A stretch of 64,000 nucleotides of DNA, taken from assembly GCA_945913255.1 (NCBI GenBank), contig CAMEDC010000007.1, positions 39,593 through 103,592 on the forward strand, written 5' to 3'. Position numbers and translations under genes: made by a program. Source of the stretch: an uncultured Lachnospiraceae bacterium (GTDB lineage: Bacteria > Bacillota > Clostridia > Lachnospirales > Lachnospiraceae). Every line of letters starts with the position of its first letter. Positions within the stretch are counted from its first letter, which is position 1. The notes beneath the pieces were generated by a model. It saw only the letters and a program-made list of their open reading frames with translations. It made no database searches and was not told the DNA's origin. Shown piece after piece: positions 43,848 through 51,728 of this stretch.

Positions 43848-44645
43848 TTAAACTCGTCTTCTGATAGAACGAACTACAAATCCATCTGTGGAAGCAGAAC
43901 CTTCATATGCAGCAACAGCAGCCGCAATGACAGCAACCAGCTCAAGGTCATCTGTTTCCTCTGTAACTTCCTCCTGCGCGGTAATCTGTGCCACCGCATT
44001 GTCAATACCGTCACTCTTGGCAGCTTTCTTTGCTTCTTTTCTCGCCGCTGCCTTCGCCTGAATCTTGGGAATAAATCCGAAGCAGGAAATAATCAGGCTG
44101 ATCAGTATCAATACAACAAAAACGGTACCCATACCAATCAGAGTGTTCAGTGCCGCCTTACCCATCAGTTCACCCATGGATGCTTTCGGATTCAGGGACG
44201 CAGACTCCATTGTAAAAAATCTGTCATTCGAGAAAATGACTTCTGCAGCTGCACTTTTCTTTGTACCGGTCACTTCAACCTGTACAATAATCTGCTTGCC
44301 GTCAATCTCGGCATCTGCAGAATCAATACTCTGAATCTCACCAACATCCTTCTTTGCGGAATGGAAAGAATCAATAGCCTTTACTACCGCATAACCGTCA
44401 ACATTCATGCTATACTGGCTGTTGAACAGATAAGCAATTTCATCCAATGTGTACTCATCATAAAGTTTTGCATTTTCATCATCCATGAAATCCGCAAACA
44501 TGGGTACTACATTGGTGGTTGCAAGCTGTTTGGCAACTTCCAGTTTTTGCTGTTCATACTCAGTCAGGGTTTCCTCGCTTCCGCAGGCGGTCAGTCCGAA
44601 GATACAGGTAATCATACATATCAAAGCCAAAAATTTCTTCTTCAT
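43848..44645 (-). CDS. OadG-like gamma subunit with N-terminal lipoprotein domain
   Basis: A 265-residue protein. It starts with a lipoprotein signal (MKKKFLALICMITCIFGLTACGS, lipobox LTAC at Cys 21), then a roughly 145-residue extracytoplasmic domain. A membrane segment follows near 170-195 (GMGTVFVVLILISLIIS), with a short charged cytoplasmic part resembling OadG. Classical OadG is about 80 residues with only the membrane and tail parts and assembles the complex. The extra outside domain is unassigned. ATG 44645; GAAAGGGTG lies 12 bases upstream. It sits 19 bases after the MmdA-like gene and 18 before the biotin protein. Confidence 0.8.
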   Translation of the reverse strand: MKKKFLALICMITCIFGLTACGSEETLTEYEQQKLEVAKQLATTNVVPMFADFMDDENAKLYDEYTLDEIAYLFNSQYSMNVDGYAVVKAIDSFHSAKKDVGEIQSIDSADAEIDGKQIIVQVEVTGTKKSAAAEVIFSNDRFFTMESASLNPKASMGELMGKAALNTLIGMGTVFVVLILISLIISCFGFIPKIQAKAAARKEAKKAAKSDGIDNAVAQITAQEEVTEETDDLELVAVIAAAVAAYEGSASTDGFVVRSIRRRV

Positions 44646-44664
44646 TTTACTGTAATCACCCTTT

Positions 44665-46095
44665 CTATACTGTTCCGTGCTTTTTTGCGGGACGATCTTC
44701 GCTCTTGGTAAAAAGCATCTCGAAAGCACCGATAACATACTTTCTTGTATCAGCAGCTTCCACGATCTGATCCACATATCCTCTCCGGGCAGCACTTACT
44801 GCAGAAAGCTGCAGTGCCTCATACTCAGCTGCCTTCTCATTGATAACCTCAGCACCCTGGCCTTCGTACATAATCTTTGCTGCCAGTTTGCTTTCCATAG
44901 TACCGATTTCCACATTCGGCCAAGCCATGGTAATATCAGCACCGATTGCCTTGGAATTCATGGCGATTGCCGCTGTTCCAAGTGCCTTGCCGATTACAAC
45001 ATTAACCTTCGGAACAGTTGCGTTTGCAAATGCATATGTAAGTTTTGCGGCTGCTTTTGCAATGCCTTTCTCAGAGCACATGGTCGCCTTATAACCCTTT
45101 ACATTCGTAAGAGTCAGTACCGGAATATCAAACGCATCACAGAAATTTACGAAATCAGCCGCCTTTTCACAGCCCTGCTTGGACAGAACCGCATCCAGCT
45201 TCTCAGCAACCTTTCCTTCTTCATCGCAAACCTCACTGCGATTTGCAACTGCGCCAACGGTCACACCATCCAGTTTCATAAAGCCAACTACCATATCTTT
45301 TGCATAGTTTGCTTTCACCTCAAAGAAATCATTGTTATCTGCCAGAATGGACAAAGCAATGGATGTATCTCCGACGCAATTAGCAAGCTCTGCATTCACA
45401 CGGTTCAAATCATCGGTGCATTCAACAATATCGCTGCCCTCGCTGTTATTTGCAGGTAAAAATGCAACCAGATCGCGGATTTTGGAAAGAACAGTTGCTT
45501 CATCGGCAACAACATCCACGATACCGCTTTCCTCAGACTGGAATGCCGCGGAAGAAGAATCACATTTCGTAATGACATTGCCATCCAATGCATTCGGCGC
45601 ATTTACAAACAGCTTTGCATTTTTCTCTTCCATGAACGTGAAATCCGTCAGTGTGGGAAACAGGGCAAGTCCACCGCCGCAGGCACCCAGAATAGCTGTA
45701 ATCTGTGGGATTACACCTGATGCATTTGCCTGCTTCATGTAGATTTCACCAAATGCATTCAATGCGTCTGTTGACTCCTGTAGTCTCAGTCCGGCAGAAT
45801 CAATCAGTCCGATGACAGGGGAGCCTGTCTTCATTGCCAGATCATAAAGGTTAGAAATTTTCTTTGCATGCATCTCACCGATCGTTCCGTTCATAACGGA
45901 TGCATCCTGGCTGTACACATACACGGGCTTACCACCAATTACTCCATAGCCGGTAATACATCCGTCAGAAGGAGTTTCATTGGGTTTCATGTTGAAATCT
46001 GTCGCTCTTGCAGATACAAGCGCACCAATTTCAACGAAACTGTTGTCGTCGAGTAAAGCTGCTATTCTTTGACTCGCTTTTGAAGTAGTACTCAT
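44665..46095 (-). CDS. Acyl-CoA carboxyltransferase subunit (MmdA/12S-like)
   Basis: A 476-residue protein of the carboxyl transferase domain family (methylmalonyl-CoA decarboxylase alpha, propionyl-CoA carboxylase beta, transcarboxylase 12S). The N-half shows GCITGYGVIGGKPVYVYSQD, VIGLIDSAGLRLQES and ILGACGGGLALFP oxyanion-type glycine blocks; the C-half shows GFMKLDGVTVGAVAN and VNVVIGKALGTAAIAM. It is shorter and less standard than typical MmdA (about 510), so the acyl-CoA substrate is not certain. ATG 46095 lies behind GGAGG. It is the first gene of the operon that also encodes OadG-like, biotin, OadB and OadA-like subunits. Confidence 0.88.
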   Translation of the reverse strand: MSTTSKASQRIAALLDDNSFVEIGALVSARATDFNMKPNETPSDGCITGYGVIGGKPVYVYSQDASVMNGTIGEMHAKKISNLYDLAMKTGSPVIGLIDSAGLRLQESTDALNAFGEIYMKQANASGVIPQITAILGACGGGLALFPTLTDFTFMEEKNAKLFVNAPNALDGNVITKCDSSSAAFQSEESGIVDVVADEATVLSKIRDLVAFLPANNSEGSDIVECTDDLNRVNAELANCVGDTSIALSILADNNDFFEVKANYAKDMVVGFMKLDGVTVGAVANRSEVCDEEGKVAEKLDAVLSKQGCEKAADFVNFCDAFDIPVLTLTNVKGYKATMCSEKGIAKAAAKLTYAFANATVPKVNVVIGKALGTAAIAMNSKAIGADITMAWPNVEIGTMESKLAAKIMYEGQGAEVINEKAAEYEALQLSAVSAARRGYVDQIVEAADTRKYVIGAFEMLFTKSEDRPAKKHGTV

Positions 46096-46174
46096 GCTTT
46101 CAGTCCTCCATTTATAATAAATAAGTACAAACAATTTAACGAAGGCGCAAATGCCCCCGATTATTGTCTGTAAC

Positions 46175-46202
46175 AGTATAACATAAAAAAAGCAACTCGC
46201 AA
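46175..46202 (-). promoter_or_regulatory. Weak candidate promoter of the decarboxylase operon
   Basis: TATACT (46175-46180) with TTGCGA (46197-46202) 16 bases upstream on the minus strand. The -10 is good, the -35 poor and inside the terminator of the preceding gene. No better candidate is seen in 46096-46230. Confidence 0.4.
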
Positions 46203-46214
46203 AGAACGAATTGC
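46185..46214 (-). terminator. Terminator of the first D-Ala-D-Ala carboxypeptidase gene
   Basis: Minus-strand hairpin GCAATTCG-TTCTTTG-CGAGTTGC (8 pairs, one G-U), followed by a seven-U run, 16 bases past the stop codon. Confidence 0.85.
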
Positions 46215-46230
46215 ATTTTTTTCAAATTTT

Positions 46231-47592
46231 TTACTTTATTAAAAAATATCGGCACAAAATCTCTTCCAAACACCATAAATAGTCTATTTTTTCGATGCTG
46301 TCCACTGTGACAATTTTTTCCCGCAGGTATACTGCACCATCCACGCTGTATTCGATGCTGCCAACCTCCCTGCCGCTTTCCACCGGTGCTTCCAGTATTT
46401 TCTGCACCTGATACTCTACGCAGATTTCTTCGTCTTCTCTCAGGAGGATTCCCTCCCTGTTCCTCTGATCAGTTCCAACAGCCACAATATCCATGCCACC
46501 ATCTTCCGAATTCCTCCTGCCTTTTATCTCAATATCAGTATATGCTGTTTCTCCTAAAATATTCGTCCTGCCGTTCTTCACCGGAATTGCTTTCAGACAG
46601 TTTTCATCAAAAGCAGTTCCCTTTTCCGAAAAACTTCTGTAAAAAAAATTATCAATGCCGTACTGCATCAATTCTTTTGTATCACTCCACTTCCATGTCT
46701 TATTGTTCGGCCACCCGCAGGCCAGCAGTGTCACCACAAAGGTTCTTCCGTCGCGTTCCAGCGCTCCCACATAGCAATAACCCGCTTTATTGGTAAAACC
46801 TGTTTTCCCGCTGAGAGCTCCATCCATCATATTCAAAAAAGCATTGTGGTTTGAACAGGCAAAGTTTCTCCCATTTGCCGAGAAGCAATAGTTTGCTGTT
46901 CCTGTAATTTCGAGAAAGTTTTCCCTTGCCGGCGACTCTCCGATGCAATATGCCATAATCCGCGCCAGTTCCGAGGCAGTTGTGCAATGCTCCTTCCTGA
47001 TTACCGTACCGTCCTGTAAAGTAAACTCCTGTGTTGCATCCAACCCATTCGGCGTGATAAACCAGGTATGCTCGCATCCCAGTTCCACAGCCTTTTCATT
47101 CATCAGTTTCGCAAAAGCTGACACCGCCTGTCTGCTTTCTTCTGTTGTATACTGCTCTGTCGGTTTATTTTTTAGTTCATCGGAGAGAAACTGTTTTCCC
47201 ACATACTCTGCCAATGCCACTGCCGAATCATTGTGAGATTCGAGCATCAAAGAATAAAGCAGATCACGGACAGTATACTGCTCCCCTTTTTTCAAACAGA
47301 GTTTAACCTTCGGCATACCGGACGCATATTCCGAGACCGTCAGCACATCATCCGGAGACGTTCTTTCCAATAGGATAATACAAGTCATTATCTTAGTGGT
47401 ACTTGCCATTGCCATCGGTTGATCTGCATTTTTTCCGTAAAGTACTCTTCCCGAATCAGCATCCATTAACACCGCTGCTGTAGCATGCAGAGACATATCA
47501 ACCGCCGGACCCGTATTCTCTTCTGCGTAGGTCGTCAGCATGGGGAGAAGCAGAAAAAGGATACAGAAAAAGCCCCTTATTATTTTTTTCAT
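46231..47592 (-). CDS. D-alanyl-D-alanine carboxypeptidase (S11, DacF-like)
   Basis: A penicillin-binding protein that trims the terminal D-Ala from peptidoglycan stem peptides outside the membrane. 453 residues with a signal peptide (about 1-23), the active-site STTK (64-67), SHN (119-121) and the KTG motif (SGKTGFTNKAG, near 271). A C-terminal PBP5-type beta domain follows (about 335-430), and a hydrophobic C-terminus may associate with the membrane. An unusual 70-residue insertion near 130-215 precedes the SHN-KTG body. It follows scpB by about 90 bases and has its own terminator. Confidence 0.93.
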   Translation of the reverse strand: MKKIIRGFFCILFLLLPMLTTYAEENTGPAVDMSLHATAAVLMDADSGRVLYGKNADQPMAMASTTKIMTCIILLERTSPDDVLTVSEYASGMPKVKLCLKKGEQYTVRDLLYSLMLESHNDSAVALAEYVGKQFLSDELKNKPTEQYTTEESRQAVSAFAKLMNEKAVELGCEHTWFITPNGLDATQEFTLQDGTVIRKEHCTTASELARIMAYCIGESPARENFLEITGTANYCFSANGRNFACSNHNAFLNMMDGALSGKTGFTNKAGYCYVGALERDGRTFVVTLLACGWPNNKTWKWSDTKELMQYGIDNFFYRSFSEKGTAFDENCLKAIPVKNGRTNILGETAYTDIEIKGRRNSEDGGMDIVAVGTDQRNREGILLREDEEICVEYQVQKILEAPVESGREVGSIEYSVDGAVYLREKIVTVDSIEKIDYLWCLEEILCRYFLIK

Positions 47593-47684
47593 CCGTATTT
47601 CCCTGCCTTGAAAATCTGGATTCTTAAATAATATATGAGGCTTTTTCCCTTTTATACGTTTCTATATCCGGTACAGTCGTTATA

Positions 47685-48254
47685 CTATACTTCCAGCTGA
47701 AGCTGCACCTCTGCTTCTGCCTGTTGTTTGAACTCTTCCAGCTGTACAGGATTGAGTTCAGGAAGTTCATCCAGACTTCCCACACCGAAGCAGCGCAGGA
47801 ATTGCTCCGTTGTTCCGAACAGTAACGGTCTGCCCGGTGCATCCAGCCTTCCCAGTTCCGTAATCAGGTCATATTCCAGCAATTTGTTAATGGCATGGTC
47901 ACAGCTGACACCTCTGACCCTTTCCACCTCTACCCGTGTAACGGGCTGCTTGTACGCAATGATGGATAATGTTTCCAGCACAGTATCCGTCAGAGTCATC
48001 TTCCTTGGCGCTTTCGCTATTTTAATCAGGTACTCGTACATATCCGACTTGGTACAAAGCTGTACGGAATTATCAAACTGTGTCAGGGCAATTCCTCTGT
48101 CTTCCTCTTCATAGCGCGTCGCCATATCTTTCAGAATAGACTTTGTTGTTTTCACATCCTCTTCTATCACATCTGCAAGTCTGCTGATTTCGACAGACTC
48201 ACCCATGGTAAATAACACGGCCTCAATCACCGCTTCTGCCTTGGTTCTTTCCAT
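47685..48254 (-). CDS. scpB: Segregation and condensation protein B
   Basis: Partner of ScpA and Smc in the bacterial condensin that compacts and segregates the chromosome. 189 residues with two winged-helix domains. Family signatures are AVIEAVLFTMGESVEISRL at the start, LETLSIIAYKQPVTRVEVERVRGV in the middle, and the DAPGRPLLFGTTEQFLRCFG block near 145. ATG 48254 uses GGAGGG; the ATG at 48272 is an alternative. It follows scpA by 47 bases, the usual pairing. Confidence 0.96.
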   Translation of the reverse strand: MERTKAEAVIEAVLFTMGESVEISRLADVIEEDVKTTKSILKDMATRYEEEDRGIALTQFDNSVQLCTKSDMYEYLIKIAKAPRKMTLTDTVLETLSIIAYKQPVTRVEVERVRGVSCDHAINKLLEYDLITELGRLDAPGRPLLFGTTEQFLRCFGVGSLDELPELNPVQLEEFKQQAEAEVQLQLEV

Positions 48255-48301
48255 CCTCTTTTCCCTCCACACCCGATGAATTAACTATTTCGCATCTGAT
48301 T

Positions 48302-49042
48302 TCATTTCGAGGTTATCACGATGTCATCAAAAATATTTTCCTGGCTGATTGTAATTTTACCGGTCTTCATTAATTCCAGAATAATCAGAAAAGTCACAAT
48401 AATTTCCATCTTGCTGGACTGTTTCTCCAAAAGCTTTCGGAAGCTGAATGTTTTATGCTCTTTTGCATAAGCCTCGACATACAGCATCTTGGCATCCATG
48501 TCAATCTCTTCCTTCTCAATATTTCCGTATTGGCTTCGGATAGGGTCAATCTTGTCTTCCTGCTTTTTCACCATGGATTTAAAAATCTCATGGAGCTTAT
48601 TCAGTGTCATATCCCCTACCAGTTCTTCATAGTTAATGGGCGGTTTGTATGCAGCCACTTCTTCCGGCAACTTCTGGTCACGGTACATATTCTTTGCAGC
48701 ATCCACCTGTCTGTCCCTGAGCTCAAAGGACATATACTTATACATCTTGTATTCCAGCAATTTCTGCACCAATTCTGCTCTGGGGTCCTCTTCCTCCCCC
48801 TCCTCGTTTACTTCCTTGGGAAGCAGCATACGGCACTTTATGTCAATCAGAGTGGCCGCCATCAGCAAAAATTCACTCATGACATTCATATCTTCTGTTT
48901 CCATCTGTTTGATATAATCCAGATACTGTTCCGTAATTTCCACGATGGGGATATCATAGATATCTACTTTGTTCTTGTCAATCAGATGAAGCAGAAGGTC
49001 CAGCGGGCCTTCAAACACTTCAAGCTTAACCTGTATTGCCAT
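48302..49042 (-). CDS. scpA: Segregation and condensation protein A
   Basis: The kleisin subunit that bridges the Smc heads. 246 residues. The N-terminal KLEVFEGPLDLLLHLIDKNKVDIYDIPI block is the family hallmark. A helical middle part and a C-terminal winged helix (from VTFLIILELMKTGKITI) complete it. ATG 49042 follows GAGGG. It is the first gene of the scpAB unit with a clear promoter. Confidence 0.97.
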   Translation of the reverse strand: MAIQVKLEVFEGPLDLLLHLIDKNKVDIYDIPIVEITEQYLDYIKQMETEDMNVMSEFLLMAATLIDIKCRMLLPKEVNEEGEEEDPRAELVQKLLEYKMYKYMSFELRDRQVDAAKNMYRDQKLPEEVAAYKPPINYEELVGDMTLNKLHEIFKSMVKKQEDKIDPIRSQYGNIEKEEIDMDAKMLYVEAYAKEHKTFSFRKLLEKQSSKMEIIVTFLIILELMKTGKITISQENIFDDIVITSK

Positions 49043-49080
49043 AATTCCCTCATATTTTCCAGTTTTTTCACATATCGTTC

Positions 49081-49109
49081 ATTGTAACTTTTTTTCCTGC
49101 CTATTGCAA
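49081..49109 (-). promoter_or_regulatory. Promoter of scpAB
   Basis: TTGCAA (49104-49109), 17-base spacer, TACAAT (49081-49086) on the minus strand, 38 bases ahead of the scpA start codon. Confidence 0.65.
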
Positions 49110-49124
49110 GGTTGAACATACATT

Positions 49125-49979
49125 CTAATCCTTTTTGAAATCTATTACCCAGAGTTCAGCAGGATTAAACAGCCTCACCGGGATTGTGTGCATGCCTAGT
49201 CCACGGCTTAAAATCATGACAGCCTGTCCCTCCCGGAAAACACCGCCGTCATATTTCGGGAAAAATCTCAGTCCCGGAGAAATCATCCCTTTTCCCCAGA
49301 AGGGAACTCTCGCAACTCCGCCGTGTACATGACCGGAAAGCACCAAATCTGCCCCCCAACCGGCATACTGTGGAAAGTAATCCGGATTATGTGCCAGGAG
49401 AACTGTATACAGTTCTTTATCCGGTTTGCCCAAAATACTCTCCATATACTCATTTGACATCTGCGGAATCCGAAAGCGTTTATAATAAAACTTGTCAATC
49501 TCCGAACCATAGATTGCGATTCCGCTATCCTGTAAGACACAATGCTGATTCACCAGTGGCTCTATTTTCAATTCCTGCAGAGCCTGTCCGTATCTCTCCC
49601 CCATATCTCCATATGTTTCCGGGTATAATTTCAATCTATGTTCGTGATTTCCATTTCCGTAATAAATCGGATAGTCTTTCGCCAGCTCACTCAAGAATTC
49701 CAGCGCAGGTTCCAAAGGCTTACCGGGGCTCGCGGTCAGAATGTCCCCCGCAATCAGAATCATATCCGGTTTTTGCTCCCTGATTGCCTCCAAGAGCCTC
49801 TCATTTTTTCTGCCATATTTCTTATTATGTAAATCCGTCAGCACAACTGCTCTGACATTTTTCCGTATTTTTACATCCGATACCGTATATCTTTTTATCA
49901 CAAAACGGTTACTGTCATAAAGCATCACCCATACAAGGATAATTCCCACGCAAACCAATACCGTAATCAAAACATCCAT
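49125..49979 (-). CDS. Membrane-anchored metallophosphoesterase
   Basis: A 284-residue calcineurin-like phosphoesterase with an N-terminal membrane segment (about 2-20). Dinuclear metal motifs are in order: LTDLHN (D-x-H), IAGDIL (GD), GNGNHEH (GNHE) and, near the end, LLAHNPDY and LSGHVHGG (GHxH). Relatives of the YkuE type act on lipid or nucleotide phosphates, but the substrate is not deducible here. ATG 49979; GGGAG is 9 bases upstream. It lies between dac and scpA with no overlap. Confidence 0.92.
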   Translation of the reverse strand: MDVLITVLVCVGIILVWVMLYDSNRFVIKRYTVSDVKIRKNVRAVVLTDLHNKKYGRKNERLLEAIREQKPDMILIAGDILTASPGKPLEPALEFLSELAKDYPIYYGNGNHEHRLKLYPETYGDMGERYGQALQELKIEPLVNQHCVLQDSGIAIYGSEIDKFYYKRFRIPQMSNEYMESILGKPDKELYTVLLAHNPDYFPQYAGWGADLVLSGHVHGGVARVPFWGKGMISPGLRFFPKYDGGVFREGQAVMILSRGLGMHTIPVRLFNPAELWVIDFKKD

Positions 49980-50058
49980 CCTCTGATTCTCCCATACTGC
50001 AATAGCAGGCATTCACTCTTATCCACAGAATATAGTAATCTTACCATATTTTCTTTCC

Positions 50059-51219
50059 TTATAAAAGGAAAAATCCAAATACTTTCTTAAAGTAATCCGT
50101 ATATCCTGCCTTTTCAACACTTTCCGCAAAGAGAATCGGAACGCTGCCTATTTCCGCTCCATCCAACAAATATTTCGCTCTTCCCACCTGCATTCCTTCT
50201 TCCACAGGTGCCTGCACCTTCTCCGGCAGTTCCACAACCTTTTCCACCGTATTCAGATTGCTTCCCATCAAATCAAGATAACGGAATTCTCCCTCATATT
50301 TCAAAGCCGCCTCATCCAAAACACCTCTTTCCACGGCCAGCTTCGGAAGGGCATCCTGATTTTCATCCAAATACAGGCTGCATACGCCAAAGCCATAAGT
50401 AAGCAGTGTCTGCGCATCTCCGAATCTGGTTTTATAATCAGGCGCACCCATTACAACGGCAATCAGATCGATTCCATCCTTACTTGCTGTAGCGGAAATG
50501 CAATATTTTGCTTTACTTGTGGAACCTGTTTTCAAACCTGTTGTATACTGGTATTGCTTCAGCAGCTTATTTGTACTGTTCAGTGTAAACTTTGATGTTC
50601 CCTGCCTTGTTTCATGGGTAATATCTTCCATCCAGATGGTTGTATACTCAAAAATCTGAGGATGCTTTACCGTCAGCTCCCTGGACATAATTGCAACGTC
50701 TTTTGCAGTGGAATAATGGTTATCGGAATCCGTCAGTCCGCAGCAGTCTTCAAAATGCGTATCCGCCATCCCCAGTTCCGCCGCTCTCTCGTTCATCAAA
50801 TCCACAAATGCCTGTTCACTTCCTGCAATATGTTCCGCCACAGCGACACTTGCATCATTGCCCGAAGACACGGCAATACATTTTATCATAGTGTCCAGGC
50901 TCTGAACTTCCCCTTCTGCCAGATATACCTGAGAACCTCCCATGGAACTTGCATATTCGCTTACAATGACATCATCCGTCAGCTTCACTTTCCCCGCATC
51001 AAGTGCCTCAAAGGTAAGAAGCAGCGTCATAATTTTCGTGATGCTTGCCGGACTTCTTCGTTCCGAAGCATTGACTTCGTATATGACCTGTCCTGTAGAG
51101 CTTTCAATCAGAATAACAGAAGGAGCAGTTACCGCAACATTTGCCTGCACAGGCAACACGAATTCAACCCATAGCACTGCCATAATCAACAAGGAAGAAA
51201 GAAATCTCTTTTTTTGCAT
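50059..51219 (-). CDS. D-alanyl-D-alanine carboxypeptidase (S11, PBP5/DacF-like)
   Basis: A second S11 carboxypeptidase in the window, 386 residues. It has a signal peptide (about 1-27), SITK active site (59-62), SGN triad near 121, and KTG (GLKTGSTSKAKYC) near 220. A PBP5-type C-terminal domain follows (about 275-365), and the tail is hydrophobic. It differs from the 46-kb copy in lacking its insertion. The start is ambiguous: ATG 51219 is preferred; GTG 51228 is in frame three codons upstream and neither has a clean ribosome site. The leader holds a perfect palindrome. Confidence 0.93.
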   Translation of the reverse strand: MQKKRFLSSLLIMAVLWVEFVLPVQANVAVTAPSVILIESSTGQVIYEVNASERRSPASITKIMTLLLTFEALDAGKVKLTDDVIVSEYASSMGGSQVYLAEGEVQSLDTMIKCIAVSSGNDASVAVAEHIAGSEQAFVDLMNERAAELGMADTHFEDCCGLTDSDNHYSTAKDVAIMSRELTVKHPQIFEYTTIWMEDITHETRQGTSKFTLNSTNKLLKQYQYTTGLKTGSTSKAKYCISATASKDGIDLIAVVMGAPDYKTRFGDAQTLLTYGFGVCSLYLDENQDALPKLAVERGVLDEAALKYEGEFRYLDLMGSNLNTVEKVVELPEKVQAPVEEGMQVGRAKYLLDGAEIGSVPILFAESVEKAGYTDYFKKVFGFFLL

Positions 51220-51239
51220 AAACACCACATCCCGGAACT

Positions 51240-51256
51240 TCTTCGAATTTCGAAGA
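51240..51256. repeat. Perfect inverted repeat in the carboxypeptidase leader
   Basis: TCTTCGAA-T-TTCGAAGA: eight perfect pairs around one base, located between a -10-like TATAAA (about 51259-51264, minus strand) and the start codon. It could be an operator; as RNA the one-base loop would be strained. Confidence 0.6.
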
Positions 51257-51362
51257 CATTTTATACCATATACATATGTGAGTACCGGTTAACATAGAAC
51301 GAAAAAATCCTGTCTGTGGCTATTTCACTTCACAATAAGGTGCACCATGATGATCAAAACAG

Positions 51363-51388
51363 AAAACCCCCGGCGTTATCGCCGAGGG
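51363..51388 (-). terminator. Terminator of rpsU
   Basis: Minus-strand hairpin CCCTCGGCG-ATAA-CGCCGGGGG (nine pairs, one G-U) followed by TTTTCT, 13 bases past the rpsU stop. Confidence 0.88.
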
Positions 51389-51401
51389 TCTGCTCACGTT
51401 T

Positions 51402-51578
51402 TTAGTTATATTTACGCTTTCTTGCTGCTTCAGACTTCTTCTTACGTCTTACGCTAGGCTTCTCGTAATGCTCACGCTTACGAATCTCCTGCTGGATACC
51501 CGCCTTAGCACAGCTTCTCTTGAAGCGACGCAGTGCGCTGTCCAAAGTCTCGTTCTCTTTTACGATTACGTTTGACAT
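51402..51578 (-). CDS. rpsU: 30S ribosomal protein S21
   Basis: A 58-residue basic ribosomal protein. The sequence runs [19 protein letters not shown], then an Arg/Lys-rich C-terminus with the [18 protein letters not shown] block typical of S21. It sits at the 30S platform near the anti-Shine-Dalgarno helix. ATG 51578 has GGGAGG upstream (in AAGGGAGGTC); the frame extends 12 codons further upstream but those would include the ribosome site. It has its own promoter and terminator. Confidence 0.97.
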   Translation of the reverse strand: MSNVIVKENETLDSALRRFKRSCAKAGIQQEIRKREHYEKPSVRRKKKSEAARKRKYN

Positions 51579-51670
51579 CTCTACCCGACCTCCCTTCAGT
51601 CCCTCAAGTAACATGACTGATTGGGTTAATATTATGCATTATGGCGTTTCCTGCCGCATACACAATAGAT

Positions 51671-51698
51671 ATTATAGCATAAAATCTATCGCCGTCAA
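51671..51698 (-). promoter_or_regulatory. Promoter of rpsU
   Basis: TTGACG (51693-51698), 16-base spacer, TATAAT (51671-51676) on the minus strand, leaving an approximately 85-base leader before rpsU. Confidence 0.75.
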
Positions 51699-51728
51699 CA
51701 GTTTTTTTTATTTTTTTAGTTCAGCTCT

